Shown here piece by piece: positions 8,597 to 16,403 of a stretch of DNA of 64,000 bases. Position 1 is the first letter of the stretch. Each line of letters starts with the position of its first letter. The notes beneath the pieces are model-generated. The model was not told the DNA's origin. It made no database searches and was given only the letters and a program-made list of their open reading frames with translations. The position numbers and the translations under genes were made by a program. Source of the stretch: Ensifer adhaerens (lineage in GTDB: Bacteria > Pseudomonadota > Alphaproteobacteria > Rhizobiales > Rhizobiaceae); the NCBI RefSeq assembly GCF_002007205.1, contig NZ_LAZS01000005.1, forward strand, positions 310,001-374,000, in the 5' to 3' direction.

Positions 8597-9346
8597 TCAC
8601 TTCACCGCAGCATTGCCGCCGTCGGCAAAGAGGGCTGCGCCCGAGACGAAGCTTGCCATCGGGCTGGAGAGGAAGAGGGCGGCCTGGGCGATCTCTTCCG
8701 GCTGGGCGATGCGCTTCATCGCGTGAAGGCCGGCCGCCCATTCCTTGTTCTCCTTGCTGCCGGCTGCCGGCGTGTCGACGCCGCCCGGCAGAAGCGCATT
8801 GGCGCGGATGCCCTTTGCGCCATAGTCGGCGGTGATGCCCTTGACGAGGCCCATCAGCCCGGCCTTGGGGGCGCCATAGGCCGCCATGCCGGGAATGCCG
8901 ACGCTGGTGCCGACGAAGGTCGAGGTGAAGACCAGTGCGCCGCCGCCACGGGAAAGCATGGCCGGGATCTGGTGGCGGGCGCCGAGGAACGCGGAGGTGA
9001 GGTTGGTGGCAAGCGATTGCTGCCATTCCGCGAGCGTGATTTCGGCGACCGGCTTCATGACGTTGACCGCGCCGGCATTGTTGACGGCGATATCGAGGCC
9101 GCCGAAATGCTTGAGCGCCGCTTCCACCAGCCGGATATGGGTTTCTTCCGCGGTGACGTCGCCGCCAACCGCGATCGCTTCGCCGCCGTCCTCGCGGATC
9201 GCCTCGACGACGGCGTCGAGCTGCTCTTCGCCGCGGGCGTTGGCGACGATCTTCGCACCCTCGGCGGCAAAGAGCCTGGCGACCGCGCGGCCTATGCCGG
9301 AGGAGGCGCCGGTGACGATCACGATCTTGTCTTGCAGCATAGTCAT
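8597..9346 (-). CDS. Short-chain dehydrogenase/reductase (SDR)
   Basis: The start at 9346 (MTMLQDKIVIVTG) follows GAAGGAAAAAG; ATG at 9340 is an alternative. The 249-residue protein is a classical SDR: cofactor motif T-G-A-S-S-G-I-G (residues 12-19), N-N-A-G (89-92), Ser142, and Y157-x-x-x-K161 as catalytic residues, followed by the P-G-G-V-D-T-P loop and a typical FLSSPMASFVSGAALFADGG end. Family members reduce or oxidise alcohols, sugars or 3-oxoacyl compounds with NAD(P)H. An Arg after the glycine motif and N-A-R-G in beta2 suggest NADP(H), but substrate is unknown. Confidence 0.9.
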   Translation of the reverse strand: MTMLQDKIVIVTGASSGIGRAVARLFAAEGAKIVANARGEEQLDAVVEAIREDGGEAIAVGGDVTAEETHIRLVEAALKHFGGLDIAVNNAGAVNVMKPVAEITLAEWQQSLATNLTSAFLGARHQIPAMLSRGGGALVFTSTFVGTSVGIPGMAAYGAPKAGLMGLVKGITADYGAKGIRANALLPGGVDTPAAGSKENKEWAAGLHAMKRIAQPEEIAQAALFLSSPMASFVSGAALFADGGNAAVK

Positions 9347-9496
9347 GGACTTTTTCCTTCTCTTGATTGAGGCGCCCTGACTACTGCCGGCGCGGGGCAG
9401 CGCCCACCCGATTTCCGATCGGTGATTGTGACGGCGCAGATTCTCAATCGTCCCGGTGGCATAGTCCGGGCCGACAACGAGGGCAGGGAAGAAGGG

Positions 9497-9867
9497 ATGA
9501 TGAAGACCTATGGCGGCAGCCGCCATTGCGGTGCGGATCGAGACGGACCTCGACTTCAGCGCCGGCACGGAGAAATGCAACTGCACGGCCTGCGTGAAGA
9601 TGCGGCTCTGGTCGGTGGTGGCGAAGCCCGACGCCTTCCGGCTGATCGCCGGGAGGCGGCACTGACCGACTATCGCGGCCGCAACCCGGCCGCCCAGTCT
9701 TCGTCATCCGTGCACACGACGTCGAGGCGTTCGCCGGAGTGGTCAGACGTTATGGTGCAGATGCTGCCGGCGTCCGGGCCATGGTCGATGCAGCCAACCA
9801 GAAACCCGAGATCGCCAGAGTGCAGATCGCGCATGCATGCGGCACCTGCCAGCTTCTAGTCGCTTAG
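9497..9867 (+). pseudogene. Decayed GFA-family (CENP-V/formaldehyde-activating-like) gene
   Basis: From ATG 9497 the frame reads MMKTYGGSRHCG, then must shift after about 9530 to continue as A-V-R-I-E-T-D-L-D-F-S-A-G-T and K-C-N-C-T-A-C-V-K, then K-P-D-A-F-R-L-I-A-G before a stop at 9663. That order (S-x-H-C-G-A-V-R, then C-x-C-x-x-C, then F-R-L-I-x-G) is the zinc-binding front half of GFA-family proteins. A further shift recovers E-A-A-L-T-D-Y. The second half of the domain is absent; instead a different open frame (VFVIRAHDVEAFAGVV onwards) runs to TAG at 9865 and has no recognised family. At least one frameshift plus loss of the C-terminus mark it as broken. Confidence 0.65.
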
Positions 9868-10055
9868 TCTTTATCCGACGCAGTTGACATATCGCGCAAG
9901 ACTGCCTCAGCCGCGACTTCGGCATTGCGTCTTGAGCCCGAGATGGTTCCGGATTTTATGAGCTGCTTGCCATCAAGCAGTAGCTGCCAGTTCCACGTGT
10001 TCAGGCCGCGTCCCTGAATGCGGAGTTTCAATCTATCGGGATCGTACTTCGTCAC
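9864..10055 (-). CDS. Small hypothetical protein, GTG start
   Basis: The preferred start is GTG at 10055 (MTKYDPDRLKLRI), six bases after a GGAG; an upstream start at 10112 would translate through an out-of-phase tandem repeat and is less likely. The 63-residue product has an R-G-L-N-T-W-N-W-Q-L-L-L-D-G-K core and an Ala/Glu-rich C-terminal helix. No family was recognised. Its 3' end overlaps the end of the decayed GFA region on the other strand. Confidence 0.6.
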   Translation of the reverse strand: MTKYDPDRLKLRIQGRGLNTWNWQLLLDGKQLIKSGTISGSRRNAEVAAEAVLRDMSTASDKD

Positions 10056-10064
10056 TGCTTGCTC

Positions 10065-10096
10065 CTTTGACTGCACTTTGACTGCACTTTGACTGA
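10065..10096. repeat. Three tandem copies of an 11-bp unit
   Basis: CTTTGACTGCA occurs twice exactly and a third time with its last base(s) changed (10065-10075, 10076-10086, 10087-10096). The array sits directly upstream of the ribosome site of the 63-residue minus-strand gene. Eleven is close to one helical turn, so the units present the same DNA face. TTTGAC is also a -35-like hexamer on the plus strand. Confidence 0.8.
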
Positions 10097-10191
10097 TCAA
10101 TGGCCAAACCAAAACTAAACGATGAGGTCAAGACTACATCGTGCAGGCTCTGGCATGCTTCGACAGCCCGCCCGTCGTCGCTGCGGCGTCT

Positions 10192-11109
10192 TTAGCGGCC
10201 CTGCGTCCGGCCCTCGGGCGTATCTAGTCCAGTCGCCGTTGTCTTCAGCGCGGCGAGCGTTTCGCGCAGCGCCCTGTCGAGCCGCTTGTCGCTTCGAAGC
10301 ACCAGGGCGAAGCGGCGGAAGAGCGTTGGGGTGACGGGTCGCACCACCAGGCGTTCCCGGTCCCCGGGGCGAAGGGCGATTTCCGGAACGAGGGCGGCGC
10401 CAAGGCCGACGGCGACCATCTCCTTGATCGCGTCGACGCTGCCGAGCGCCATCACCGGCTTGACGGTCGTGCCTGTGGTGGCCAGCCATTCGTCGGTGAT
10501 CCTTCGCGTGTTGGCGCCTGGCTCGTAGAGGATCAGCGGCCGTTCAGCCAGGATCGCGGGCGTGACGGCATCGGGCAGGGCGGTCCCGAGCGGCGCAATC
10601 GCCACGAAGCGCTCGTCGAAGAGCGGCGTGATTTCGAAGATGCGGCCGGAGACGGGCAGGCTGACGAGGCCGATGTCGATGAGGTTCTCGTCCACCGCGC
10701 GCACAATGTCGGCGCTGTTGCCTGTCGTCACCGTGATGTCGAGGTCGGGAAAGCGGCGCTTGAGGTCGGCCAGGAGCGGCGGCAGCAGGAAGGCGCAAGG
10801 CGTGGCGCCGGTGCCGATGCGCACGCGACCGAGAACGCCCCTGGCATGGCGCGCAACAGCCTCGATCGCCCGGCTGGTTGCGGCTTCGATGCTGCCGGCA
10901 TGGGCAAGCAGTTCCTCGCCGGCGGCACTCGGCCTTGCCGTGCGGCCGACCCGTTCGACGAGGCGCACGCCGAGCTGTTTTTCCAGCGCCCGCACCTGCA
11001 GGCTGATCGCCGGCTGCGTCAGCCCCAGGCGCTCGGCAGCGGCCGAGAAACTGCCGAGTTCGGCGACCAGCGTAAAGGTTTTGAGATAGTCGAGATCGAG
11101 CGCGCCCAT
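10192..11109 (-). CDS. LysR family transcriptional regulator
   Basis: The 305-residue protein has the N-terminal LysR winged helix (LDYLKTFTLVAELGSFSAAA, then R-L-G-L-T-Q-P-A-I-S-L-Q-V-R-A-L-E) and a periplasmic-binding-like effector domain (V-R-I-G-T-G-A-T from about residue 95, S-V-D-A-I-K-E-M-V-A-V-G-L-G-A-A-L-V-P near 225). It is divergent from a DUF1127 gene, separated by 93 bases containing a T-N11-A box. This pairing is common in rhizobia, and the DUF1127 gene is its probable target. The effector is unknown. Confidence 0.9.
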   Translation of the reverse strand: MGALDLDYLKTFTLVAELGSFSAAAERLGLTQPAISLQVRALEKQLGVRLVERVGRTARPSAAGEELLAHAGSIEAATSRAIEAVARHARGVLGRVRIGTGATPCAFLLPPLLADLKRRFPDLDITVTTGNSADIVRAVDENLIDIGLVSLPVSGRIFEITPLFDERFVAIAPLGTALPDAVTPAILAERPLILYEPGANTRRITDEWLATTGTTVKPVMALGSVDAIKEMVAVGLGAALVPEIALRPGDRERLVVRPVTPTLFRRFALVLRSDKRLDRALRETLAALKTTATGLDTPEGRTQGR

Positions 11110-11142
11110 GCCAAAGTTTCTCTTATGCTTGGAATAGGAATG

Positions 11143-11157
11143 CTAAGCTTCTTTTAG
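11143..11157. promoter_or_regulatory. Candidate LysR box between divergent genes
   Basis: CTAAGCTTCTTTTAG has the T-N11-A geometry with inverted CTAA/TTAG ends that LysR proteins prefer. It lies 34 bases upstream of the LysR ATG and 45 bases upstream of the DUF1127 ATG. Assignment is by pattern only. Confidence 0.4.
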
Positions 11158-11202
11158 GAATTGTCGAGGCGCAGACTGTGTCCATGGTTAAACGAAACAT
11201 GG

Positions 11203-11427
11203 ATGTTCGACATGATCCGGGAACTCGGTCTCTATCTCGTCGCCTCGCCGCGCTCGCGGTACTGGCAGTTGCAGCAGCTGCGCGAACTCGATGCGGAGCA
11301 CCTGGCCGATATCGGCGTGACCTCCGGAGAGGCTGCGCTTGGAAGGCGCAGGGCCGCGCCGCTTCCGGCGCGCGAGGACAGGGCCGCCGTACGGCATGCC
11401 GAAGCCGCGCGGGCAGGGGCGATGTGA
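11203..11427 (+). CDS. DUF1127 (YjiS-like) small protein
   Basis: The start MFDMIRELGLYL at 11203 gives 74 residues. The core R-S-R-Y-W-Q-L-Q-Q-L-R-E-L-D-A-E-H-L-A-D-I-G matches the DUF1127 pattern R-x-L-x-x-L-D-x-x-x-L-x-D-[IL]-G, and the tail is Arg/Ala-rich. Arg-rich DUF1127 proteins are abundant in alphaproteobacteria; some bind RNA and influence phosphate, carbon or small-RNA metabolism. Divergence from a LysR regulator suggests dedicated control. The tail after residue 45 is longer than in the minimal family members. Confidence 0.85.
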   Translation: MFDMIRELGLYLVASPRSRYWQLQQLRELDAEHLADIGVTSGEAALGRRRAAPLPAREDRAAVRHAEAARAGAM

Positions 11428-11452
11428 CGTTGTCGGTTCGGGCGCCCGCCGG

Positions 11453-12046
11453 CTACAGGTCCCAGCTCTCGATCGTCAGGCCCGGCCAAAGGGCGCGCCA
11501 GCGATCGACCTTGCGCTCGTATATCTCGCGCGTGATCTGGCTTTTGTTGGGGCGCACCACGAGCGACAGGAGGTCGGCAAGGCCGAAAGGCGCGCAGATC
11601 TCGAGCCCGCAGATTTCTGGCCCGTCGCGGGACGGGCGTATGCCGATGGCGGTTGCCGTCGTCGGGAAAGTCGCGATCGCCGCCGGCGTCGAGACATAGG
11701 GGCTGATCGGACTGCCGAACTTCTCTTCGTACCAGAGGTGGACGCGCGCCTCGTTCTTGACGTCGATCCGCACGGGCAGGTCCACGAGCAGGCTTTTGAT
11801 CCGGGCTGCGTGCCGGGCTTCCGTCTCTTCGGAGAGGTCCTCGCCGTCGAAATAGACGATGTCGATGTCGCCGATGCCATGCGTCGGCGGCATTGCGAAC
11901 GCATGGTTCCAGACGCTCTGCGTGATTGCGCCGGCCGCAAGCCAGGCATCTGGCAGAGCCACCTCGTTCCAATGATCGAGGACCGGAGAAAGAAGCGGGC
12001 TTTTCCGGATGATCGCTTGCAATTCCATGTGCTGGTAGCGGGTCAA
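11453..12046 (-). CDS. Nucleotidyltransferase-like protein (DUF925 type)
   Basis: The frame gives 197 residues from MTRYQHMELQAI; MELQAIIRKS is an equally plausible start. It contains the nucleotidyltransferase core: a W-L-A-A-G-A-I-T-Q-S-V-W-N segment followed by G-I-G-D-I-D-I-V-Y-F-D, in which the aspartates match the G-[GS]-x-n-D-x-D metal site arrangement of DUF925-type proteins. The family is widespread but its target is unknown. It lies 51 bases after the S51-like peptidase gene on the same strand and may be co-transcribed. Confidence 0.75.
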   Translation of the reverse strand: MTRYQHMELQAIIRKSPLLSPVLDHWNEVALPDAWLAAGAITQSVWNHAFAMPPTHGIGDIDIVYFDGEDLSEETEARHAARIKSLLVDLPVRIDVKNEARVHLWYEEKFGSPISPYVSTPAAIATFPTTATAIGIRPSRDGPEICGLEICAPFGLADLLSLVVRPNKSQITREIYERKVDRWRALWPGLTIESWDL

Positions 12047-12097
12047 ATGACACCTTCGAAGCCTTGGGAGTTCGGGGCGGGCGACTGGGTGGCCATG

Positions 12098-12796
12098 TCA
12101 CGCCTTGGATAACGAGAAGCCGTCAAGGTTGACGTCGTCCGGTGTCCGCACGGCGCCACCTGAGATCCACAGGGGCTCTCCAAAACACTCGATCCGCCCG
12201 CCCGAAACGACGATGCCGTCGCCATCGTTGCAGGCAAGGATCGGCCGCGAGGTCGACAGGCTGTAGCGCAGCAGTGCGGGCAGGTAGCTTTCGTCGTCGC
12301 CGAGATGCGGGAAGAATTCGAACGGCGTGAGGTCGAGTGCCGCGCCGTCTGTGATGTCCTCGGGCCGTTCACCGATGAAGAGCGCGTCGGTCGCGATCGT
12401 CGGGGCCATGAGAATGGCACCGGCGCTGACGCCGATGAGGACACCGCCGGAGAGCGCAAAATCGCGCAGCGGCGCGCGCATGCCGCTGCGCTTCAGCCGT
12501 TCGAGAAAGCCGCCGGTGTGGCCGCCCGAGAGGTGGATGGCGTCCGAGGCGAAGAGGGCGGCGACCGCTTCTTCAGGATGCGGTTCGTCGAGATCGAAGA
12601 ACAGGCCGAGGTCGAGGCCGTAACGACCATAATAGGACCGGGCAGCGAGGAAGAAGCTGCGGTCCGGCTCCGGGCCGGAGGCCACATAGGCGATGCGGTT
12701 TCCGCCGCCGCGTGCCCTCAGCATCTCCGCGAGCCTCTGATCGATCGCCGAGCAGTCGGGGACAAGCTGGTCACTGTAGAGGATTAGGTTGAGCAT
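12098..12796 (-). CDS. Peptidase S51 (dipeptidase E)-like protein
   Basis: The protein has 232 residues and the type 1 glutamine amidotransferase-like fold of peptidase E. The nucleophile elbow G-V-S-A-G-A-I-L carries the expected catalytic serine, and an upstream A-I-H-L-S-G-G-H-T-G-G-F-L matches the substrate-loop region. Classical members cleave Asp-Xaa dipeptides or process cyanophycin fragments. At the genome level it is preceded by a small membrane-protein gene 42 bases away and followed by the nucleotidyltransferase gene, so the three could form one transcript. Confidence 0.8.
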   Translation of the reverse strand: MLNLILYSDQLVPDCSAIDQRLAEMLRARGGGNRIAYVASGPEPDRSFFLAARSYYGRYGLDLGLFFDLDEPHPEEAVAALFASDAIHLSGGHTGGFLERLKRSGMRAPLRDFALSGGVLIGVSAGAILMAPTIATDALFIGERPEDITDGAALDLTPFEFFPHLGDDESYLPALLRYSLSTSRPILACNDGDGIVVSGGRIECFGEPLWISGGAVRTPDDVNLDGFSLSKA

Positions 12797-12838
12797 TACG
12801 CTTTTTTGCCTTCGAGGATCGTTCGCAGGCTGACGGCC

Positions 12839-13246
12839 TCAGCTTGACGAAGGATGCTGCTTCACGCGGGCGGCATAGCGCCAGACGCCAAGCCAGCCAT
12901 AATAGGCAAGTGCCAAGGAGGCGGCATAGAGTGCCGCCATGGCGGCCAGTTCACTCCACGCAGAGTTGGCGACGCCGAGGGACAGGTCCATCCAGGCCGC
13001 GCCGACGAGATAGAGAGCGGTCCAGAAGGTCAGGATTTTTGCGAAAGGTGGCCAGAAGGCCGTTGGCAGAAGGTCTTTGTCAAAGGCGTAGCAGACGATG
13101 CCGATGGATGCCGGCACCGATATGACCAGGCTGATCAGGTCCATTACGTTGATTTCGCCTGGGGCCTGTTCGGAAACAATGAGCGCGAACCAAATGAAGG
13201 CGGCTATGGTCAGCCCGCATGTCAGAACAGCAAAGATCTTCCACAT
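12839..13246 (-). CDS. Small four-helix membrane protein, array member 1
   Basis: ATG at 13246 begins MWKIFAVLTCGL; a TTG two codons earlier is better spaced from AGGAG but the MWK start is conserved in both sisters. The 135-residue protein has four hydrophobic segments, a central Y-A-F-D followed by F-W-P-P-F, and ends Y-G-W-L-G-V-W-R-Y-A-A-R. It is the most divergent of three tandem paralogues (with 13376-13771 and 13933-14358). No family was recognised. Its upstream region is interrupted by a RIME fragment where the sisters share a promoter-like stretch. Confidence 0.8.
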   Translation of the reverse strand: MWKIFAVLTCGLTIAAFIWFALIVSEQAPGEINVMDLISLVISVPASIGIVCYAFDKDLLPTAFWPPFAKILTFWTALYLVGAAWMDLSLGVANSAWSELAAMAALYAASLALAYYGWLGVWRYAARVKQHPSSS

Positions 13247-13273
13247 CGGCAATCATATCTCCTGGCAGCAGAG

Positions 13274-13291
13274 TGCCAAACTGGGTGGGTG
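13274..13291 (-). promoter_or_regulatory. Shared leader motif, copy 1
   Basis: Read on the minus strand this is CACCCACCCAGTTTGGCA. Related sequences CACCACCCAAGCTGGCA and CACGACCCAAGATGGCA precede the two paralogous genes at comparable distance from their MWK start codons. It is either a regulatory site or a remnant of the duplicated unit. Confidence 0.55.
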
Positions 13292-13304
13292 CACCTCGTC
13301 GACG

Positions 13305-13352
13305 CTAGAGCATCCTGCCTTCAAGTGGAATCACTTGCGGGCGGAAAGATGC
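13305..13352. repeat. RIME palindrome, partial copy (first arm only)
   Basis: CTAGAGCATCCTGCCTTCAA onwards matches the first palindrome of the complete elements at 48488 and 50718 almost base for base, but the second palindrome (AGAGCGTCCTTTGTGCG) is missing. RIMEs are intergenic palindromic elements described in Rhizobium and Sinorhizobium. The copy occupies the presumed promoter region of array member 1. Confidence 0.8.
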
Positions 13353-13375
13353 CCCATGAATGAACCCAAGGCGAA

Positions 13376-13771
13376 CTATGCGGTGGCCTTCATCCGGCGG
13401 CCGTAACGCCAGACGCCGAGCCAGCTGAAATAATTGACGAGGAGAGACAGAGAAAGCCAGAGCAGGGTGACGAGATCATCGCCCCCTTCGTACTGAGCGG
13501 CAAACCGCACCACGCTGATGACCGACAGGGCGCCGAGCAGGATGCCGAGAAACCAGCTATACGGCCGCCAGAGCCCGAAGGGCGGGACGTGCAGGTTGAA
13601 GGCATAGGCAACAAGGCCGATCGCCGTTGCCAGCGCCATGACCAGGCTGACGCTGCCGAGGATCTTGATCCCGTATGCCATCTCGTCCCACAAGCCCAGG
13701 AGCAGCGTCGCGCCTATGACCAGGCCGAAAGCAAGGCTGAGCACGTAGAAAATTGCGAATGCCTTCCACAT
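13376..13771 (-). CDS. Small four-helix membrane protein, array member 2
   Basis: The 131-residue protein starts MWKAFAIFYVLSLAFG and has four hydrophobic helices. It carries the family marks I-G-L-V-A-Y-A-F-N, then L-W-R-P-Y-S-W, and the C-terminal N-Y-F-S-W-L-G-V-W-R-Y-G-R-R. The C-terminal block is nearly identical to array member 3. Gene, 5' leader motif (13798-13814) and promoter-like stretch are all repeated, so this looks like duplication of a whole transcription unit. No known family was recognised; the positive C-terminus suggests an inside orientation of the tail. Confidence 0.85.
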   Translation of the reverse strand: MWKAFAIFYVLSLAFGLVIGATLLLGLWDEMAYGIKILGSVSLVMALATAIGLVAYAFNLHVPPFGLWRPYSWFLGILLGALSVISVVRFAAQYEGGDDLVTLLWLSLSLLVNYFSWLGVWRYGRRMKATA

Positions 13772-13797
13772 CGCGAATCATCCTGTATCTGCGCTGG

Positions 13798-13814
13798 TGC
13801 CAGCTTGGGTGGTG
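13798..13814 (-). promoter_or_regulatory. Shared leader motif, copy 2
   Basis: Minus-strand CACCACCCAAGCTGGCA, 26 bases upstream of the ATG of array member 2. The sequence upstream (…CGATAGACAAGG) also matches copy 3 (…GGTAGACAAGT), defining a conserved promoter-like block. Confidence 0.55.
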
Positions 13815-13932
13815 AAGAGCGCCTTGTCTATCGTTCTACGGGCGAGATGGTCGCAAGGCCTTACACCCGGCCTGCATGCCGCCGGCTGTCGCATTCGTTC
13901 CCCGGAGTGCGTGGCGTGCCGGCGTTCCACCC

Positions 13933-14358
13933 TTAGCCAGTGGGGGCCGGCTGCTGCTCTGTTCGGCGGCCATAACGCCAGACGCCGAGCCAGGCGAAAT
14001 AGTTGAGAAGAAGCAGGAGCAGCAGGCCGAAGACGGCTGACACCAAGCCTTCGTCTCCGGGTTTCGGGCTGGTGATGAGCATGGCGACGTCCCAGGCCTT
14101 GTCCAGCGACGTGTAGAGACACCAGCCTGCAAGAGCCCAGCTGAATGGCCGCCAAAATGACGAGGGCGGGACTCTCAGGTCGAAGGCGTAGGCAAAGACG
14201 CCTATCATGGCCGCAAATTCCACGGCCAGGCCCGCATAGAACAGGGCTCGGTCGGCGGAAGACAGCTGCACCGCGATTTCAGGGGACAGCGTGACGAAAG
14301 CCAATGACAGCCCGAAAATGAAAATCAGCCCGTAGAGAACGGCAAACGCCTTCCACAT
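13933..14358 (-). CDS. Small four-helix membrane protein, array member 3
   Basis: The 141-residue protein starts MWKAFAVLYGLIFIFG and has four hydrophobic segments. It repeats the array marks: I-G-V-F-A-Y-A-F-D, then S-F-W-R-P-F-S-W, and N-Y-F-A-W-L-G-V-W-R-Y-G-R-R near the end. A variable polar loop (about residues 85-105, with SPKPGDEG) separates helices three and four. It is the 5'-most member in transcription order and its promoter region holds a perfect 12-bp palindrome. It lies downstream of macB on the same strand, 92 bases away. Confidence 0.85.
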   Translation of the reverse strand: MWKAFAVLYGLIFIFGLSLAFVTLSPEIAVQLSSADRALFYAGLAVEFAAMIGVFAYAFDLRVPPSSFWRPFSWALAGWCLYTSLDKAWDVAMLITSPKPGDEGLVSAVFGLLLLLLLNYFAWLGVWRYGRRTEQQPAPTG

Positions 14359-14387
14359 CGCGAATCGTCCCCCAAGCGTGCAGTGCC

Positions 14388-14413
14388 TGCCATCTTGGGT
14401 CGTGTCGCGACAC
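14388..14413 (-). promoter_or_regulatory. Shared leader motif, copy 3, with adjoining palindrome
   Basis: Minus-strand CACGACCCAAGATGGCA occupies 14388-14404. It overlaps GTGTCGCGACAC (14402-14413), a perfect 12-bp palindrome that the other two copies do not keep in full. This combination is a reasonable operator candidate for array member 3. Confidence 0.5.
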
Positions 14414-14450
14414 TTGTCTACCGTCTGGCGGGCAGGAGCGTCGCTCTTGC

Positions 14451-16403
14451 CTAGTCCGCGCTCAGCGCCACCGCCGGCTGCAGTCGCGAGGCGTTGCGGG
14501 CGGGGAGGAAGCCGAAGATGAGGCCGGTCAGGAAGGCGCAGGCAAAGGCGAGCGCGACGGGGCCGATGGTGAAGGAGACCGGCATGCCGAACTGACCGGC
14601 GAGCGCCCCGGTGCCGAGCCCGAGCGCGACGCCGAGCGTGCCGCCGATCGCCGAGACGACCAGCGCCTCGATGATGAACTGCAGCAGGATGTCGCGCTGG
14701 CGGGCGCCGGTCGCCATGCGTACGCCGATCTCGCGGGTGCGCTCGCTGACCGAAACCAGCATGATGTTCATGACGCCGATGCCGCCGACCAAGAGCGAGA
14801 TCGCGGCGACCGAGGCGAGGAACAGTTTCAGCGTGTTCGAGGTCTCGGTGAAGGCCTCGCGCACGGACGACATGTTGGTGATCTGCGTGTCCTGGCGCTT
14901 GTGGCGCTGGTCGAGCAGCGACTGGATCGTCTGCTGGGTGATGTCGATCGCCGAGCCGTCCTTCACCTGGACGGTGATGGTGCGGATGTTGCGCTGGCCG
15001 AAGAGGCGGATGCTGCCGGTCGAAAGCGGCACCAGCACCACGTCGTCCTGGTCGTTGCCGAAGGAGGTGGCGCCCATCTCCGCCATCACGCCGATCACCT
15101 GGAAGGGGATCTTGTTGACGAGCACATATTGGCCGATCGGATTGTTGCCGTCGGGAAAGAGGGTCTTCACCACCGTCTGGCCGAGCACGGCCACCGGTGC
15201 GTAGGTGTCCATGTCGTTCTGGTTGATGAACTCGCCCTTGGCCATCTTCCAGGATTTTGCCGTGGTGAACTGCGGCACGGTGCCGTTGGCGGTCGTCTGA
15301 TAATCGACATTGCCGCGGCGAAGCGTGACGGAGCTGGTCATCTCCGGCACGGCGAAGGCGACATTCGGCACTTCGAGGATCGCGTCGGCGTCCGCAGGCA
15401 CCAGCGTCACGTTGCTGCCGCCGGCGCTGCCGCGGAAATTCGCCATGCTCGGGCGTACCACCAAGAGGTCGGAGCCCATGGAGGAGATGCGGCTCAAGAC
15501 CGAATCCTGCGCGCCCGTGCCGATCGCCAGCATGGCGACGACCGAACCGACGCCGATGACGATGCCGAGCAGGGTCAGGATCGTGCGGAACAGATTGGCC
15601 TTCAGCGCCCGGAACGCCATCTTCATCGCTTCGGTGACATCGGCGATCGCGGCCGAGCCTTCGCTGACATGGCGGGCGAGGGCGGCTGCCCCCTCGGCAT
15701 TCACACGGGTTTTCTTGGCACGGTCGGCGACGATGCGGCCGTCATGGATCTCGATCAGCCGGTCGGCCTGTTCGGCGACCTCGCGCGAGTGGGTGATGAC
15801 GATGACCGTGTGACCCTGCTGGTTCATGTCGCGGAGCAGCGCCATCACGTCCGAGCCGCTCTGGCTGTCAAGCGCGCCGGTCGGCTCGTCGGCAAGGATC
15901 ACCCGGCCGCCGTTCATCAGCGCGCGGGCAATGGAGACGCGTTGCTGCTGGCCGCCAGACAACTGGCCCGGCCGGTGGTCGAGGCGCTCGCCGAGCTTCA
16001 GCGCTTCCAACAGCGCCTCGGCGCGGTCGTGGCGGTCGCGGGCCGACATGCCGGCATAGACGGCCGGCACCTCGACATTTTCCTTGGCGCTTGCTGTCGG
16101 GATGAGGTTGTAGCTCTGGAAGACGAAGCCGAAGGTGCGGCGGCGCAGCGCCGCGAGCTCGTCGCTGTCGAGGGTAGCGACGCTCTCGCCGTCGATCAGG
16201 TAGTCGCCGCCGGTCGGCTGGTCGAGGCAGCCGAGAATGTTCATCAGCGTCGACTTGCCGGAACCCGACTGGCCGACGATCGCCACGAATTCGCCCGCCT
16301 CGATATCGAGCGACAGGCCATGCAGCACCTCGACGGCGAGATCGCCGTTGAAATAGGTCTTGCTGACGTGCCTGAGCGAGAGAAGCGGGGTCATGGCCGA
16401 CAT
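14451..16403 (-). CDS. macB: MacB-type ABC transporter (ATPase-permease fusion)
   Basis: The 650-residue protein has an N-terminal ABC ATPase: Walker [10 protein letters not shown] (residues 44-52), signature L-S-G-G-Q-Q-Q-R, Walker [13 protein letters not shown] and the H-loop I-T-H-S. The C-terminal part is a MacB/FtsX permease with one helix after the ATPase, a large periplasmic domain, and three final helices (including the [20 protein letters not shown] motif). It works with MacA and an outer-membrane TolC-like channel to export macrolides, lipopeptides or virulence-type molecules. Its ATG shares one base with the macA stop (TGATG), showing translational coupling. Confidence 0.93.
   Translation of the reverse strand: MSAMTPLLSLRHVSKTYFNGDLAVEVLHGLSLDIEAGEFVAIVGQSGSGKSTLMNILGCLDQPTGGDYLIDGESVATLDSDELAALRRRTFGFVFQSYNLIPTASAKENVEVPAVYAGMSARDRHDRAEALLEALKLGERLDHRPGQLSGGQQQRVSIARALMNGGRVILADEPTGALDSQSGSDVMALLRDMNQQGHTVIVITHSREVAEQADRLIEIHDGRIVADRAKKTRVNAEGAAALARHVSEGSAAIADVTEAMKMAFRALKANLFRTILTLLGIVIGVGSVVAMLAIGTGAQDSVLSRISSMGSDLLVVRPSMANFRGSAGGSNVTLVPADADAILEVPNVAFAVPEMTSSVTLRRGNVDYQTTANGTVPQFTTAKSWKMAKGEFINQNDMDTYAPVAVLGQTVVKTLFPDGNNPIGQYVLVNKIPFQVIGVMAEMGATSFGNDQDDVVLVPLSTGSIRLFGQRNIRTITVQVKDGSAIDITQQTIQSLLDQRHKRQDTQITNMSSVREAFTETSNTLKLFLASVAAISLLVGGIGVMNIMLVSVSERTREIGVRMATGARQRDILLQFIIEALVVSAIGGTLGVALGLGTGALAGQFGMPVSFTIGPVALAFACAFLTGLIFGFLPARNASRLQPAVALSAD

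Noticed and set aside
10065-10096. Possible CRISPR or attachment site
   Set aside because: 11-bp direct repeats without spacers; too short for either.
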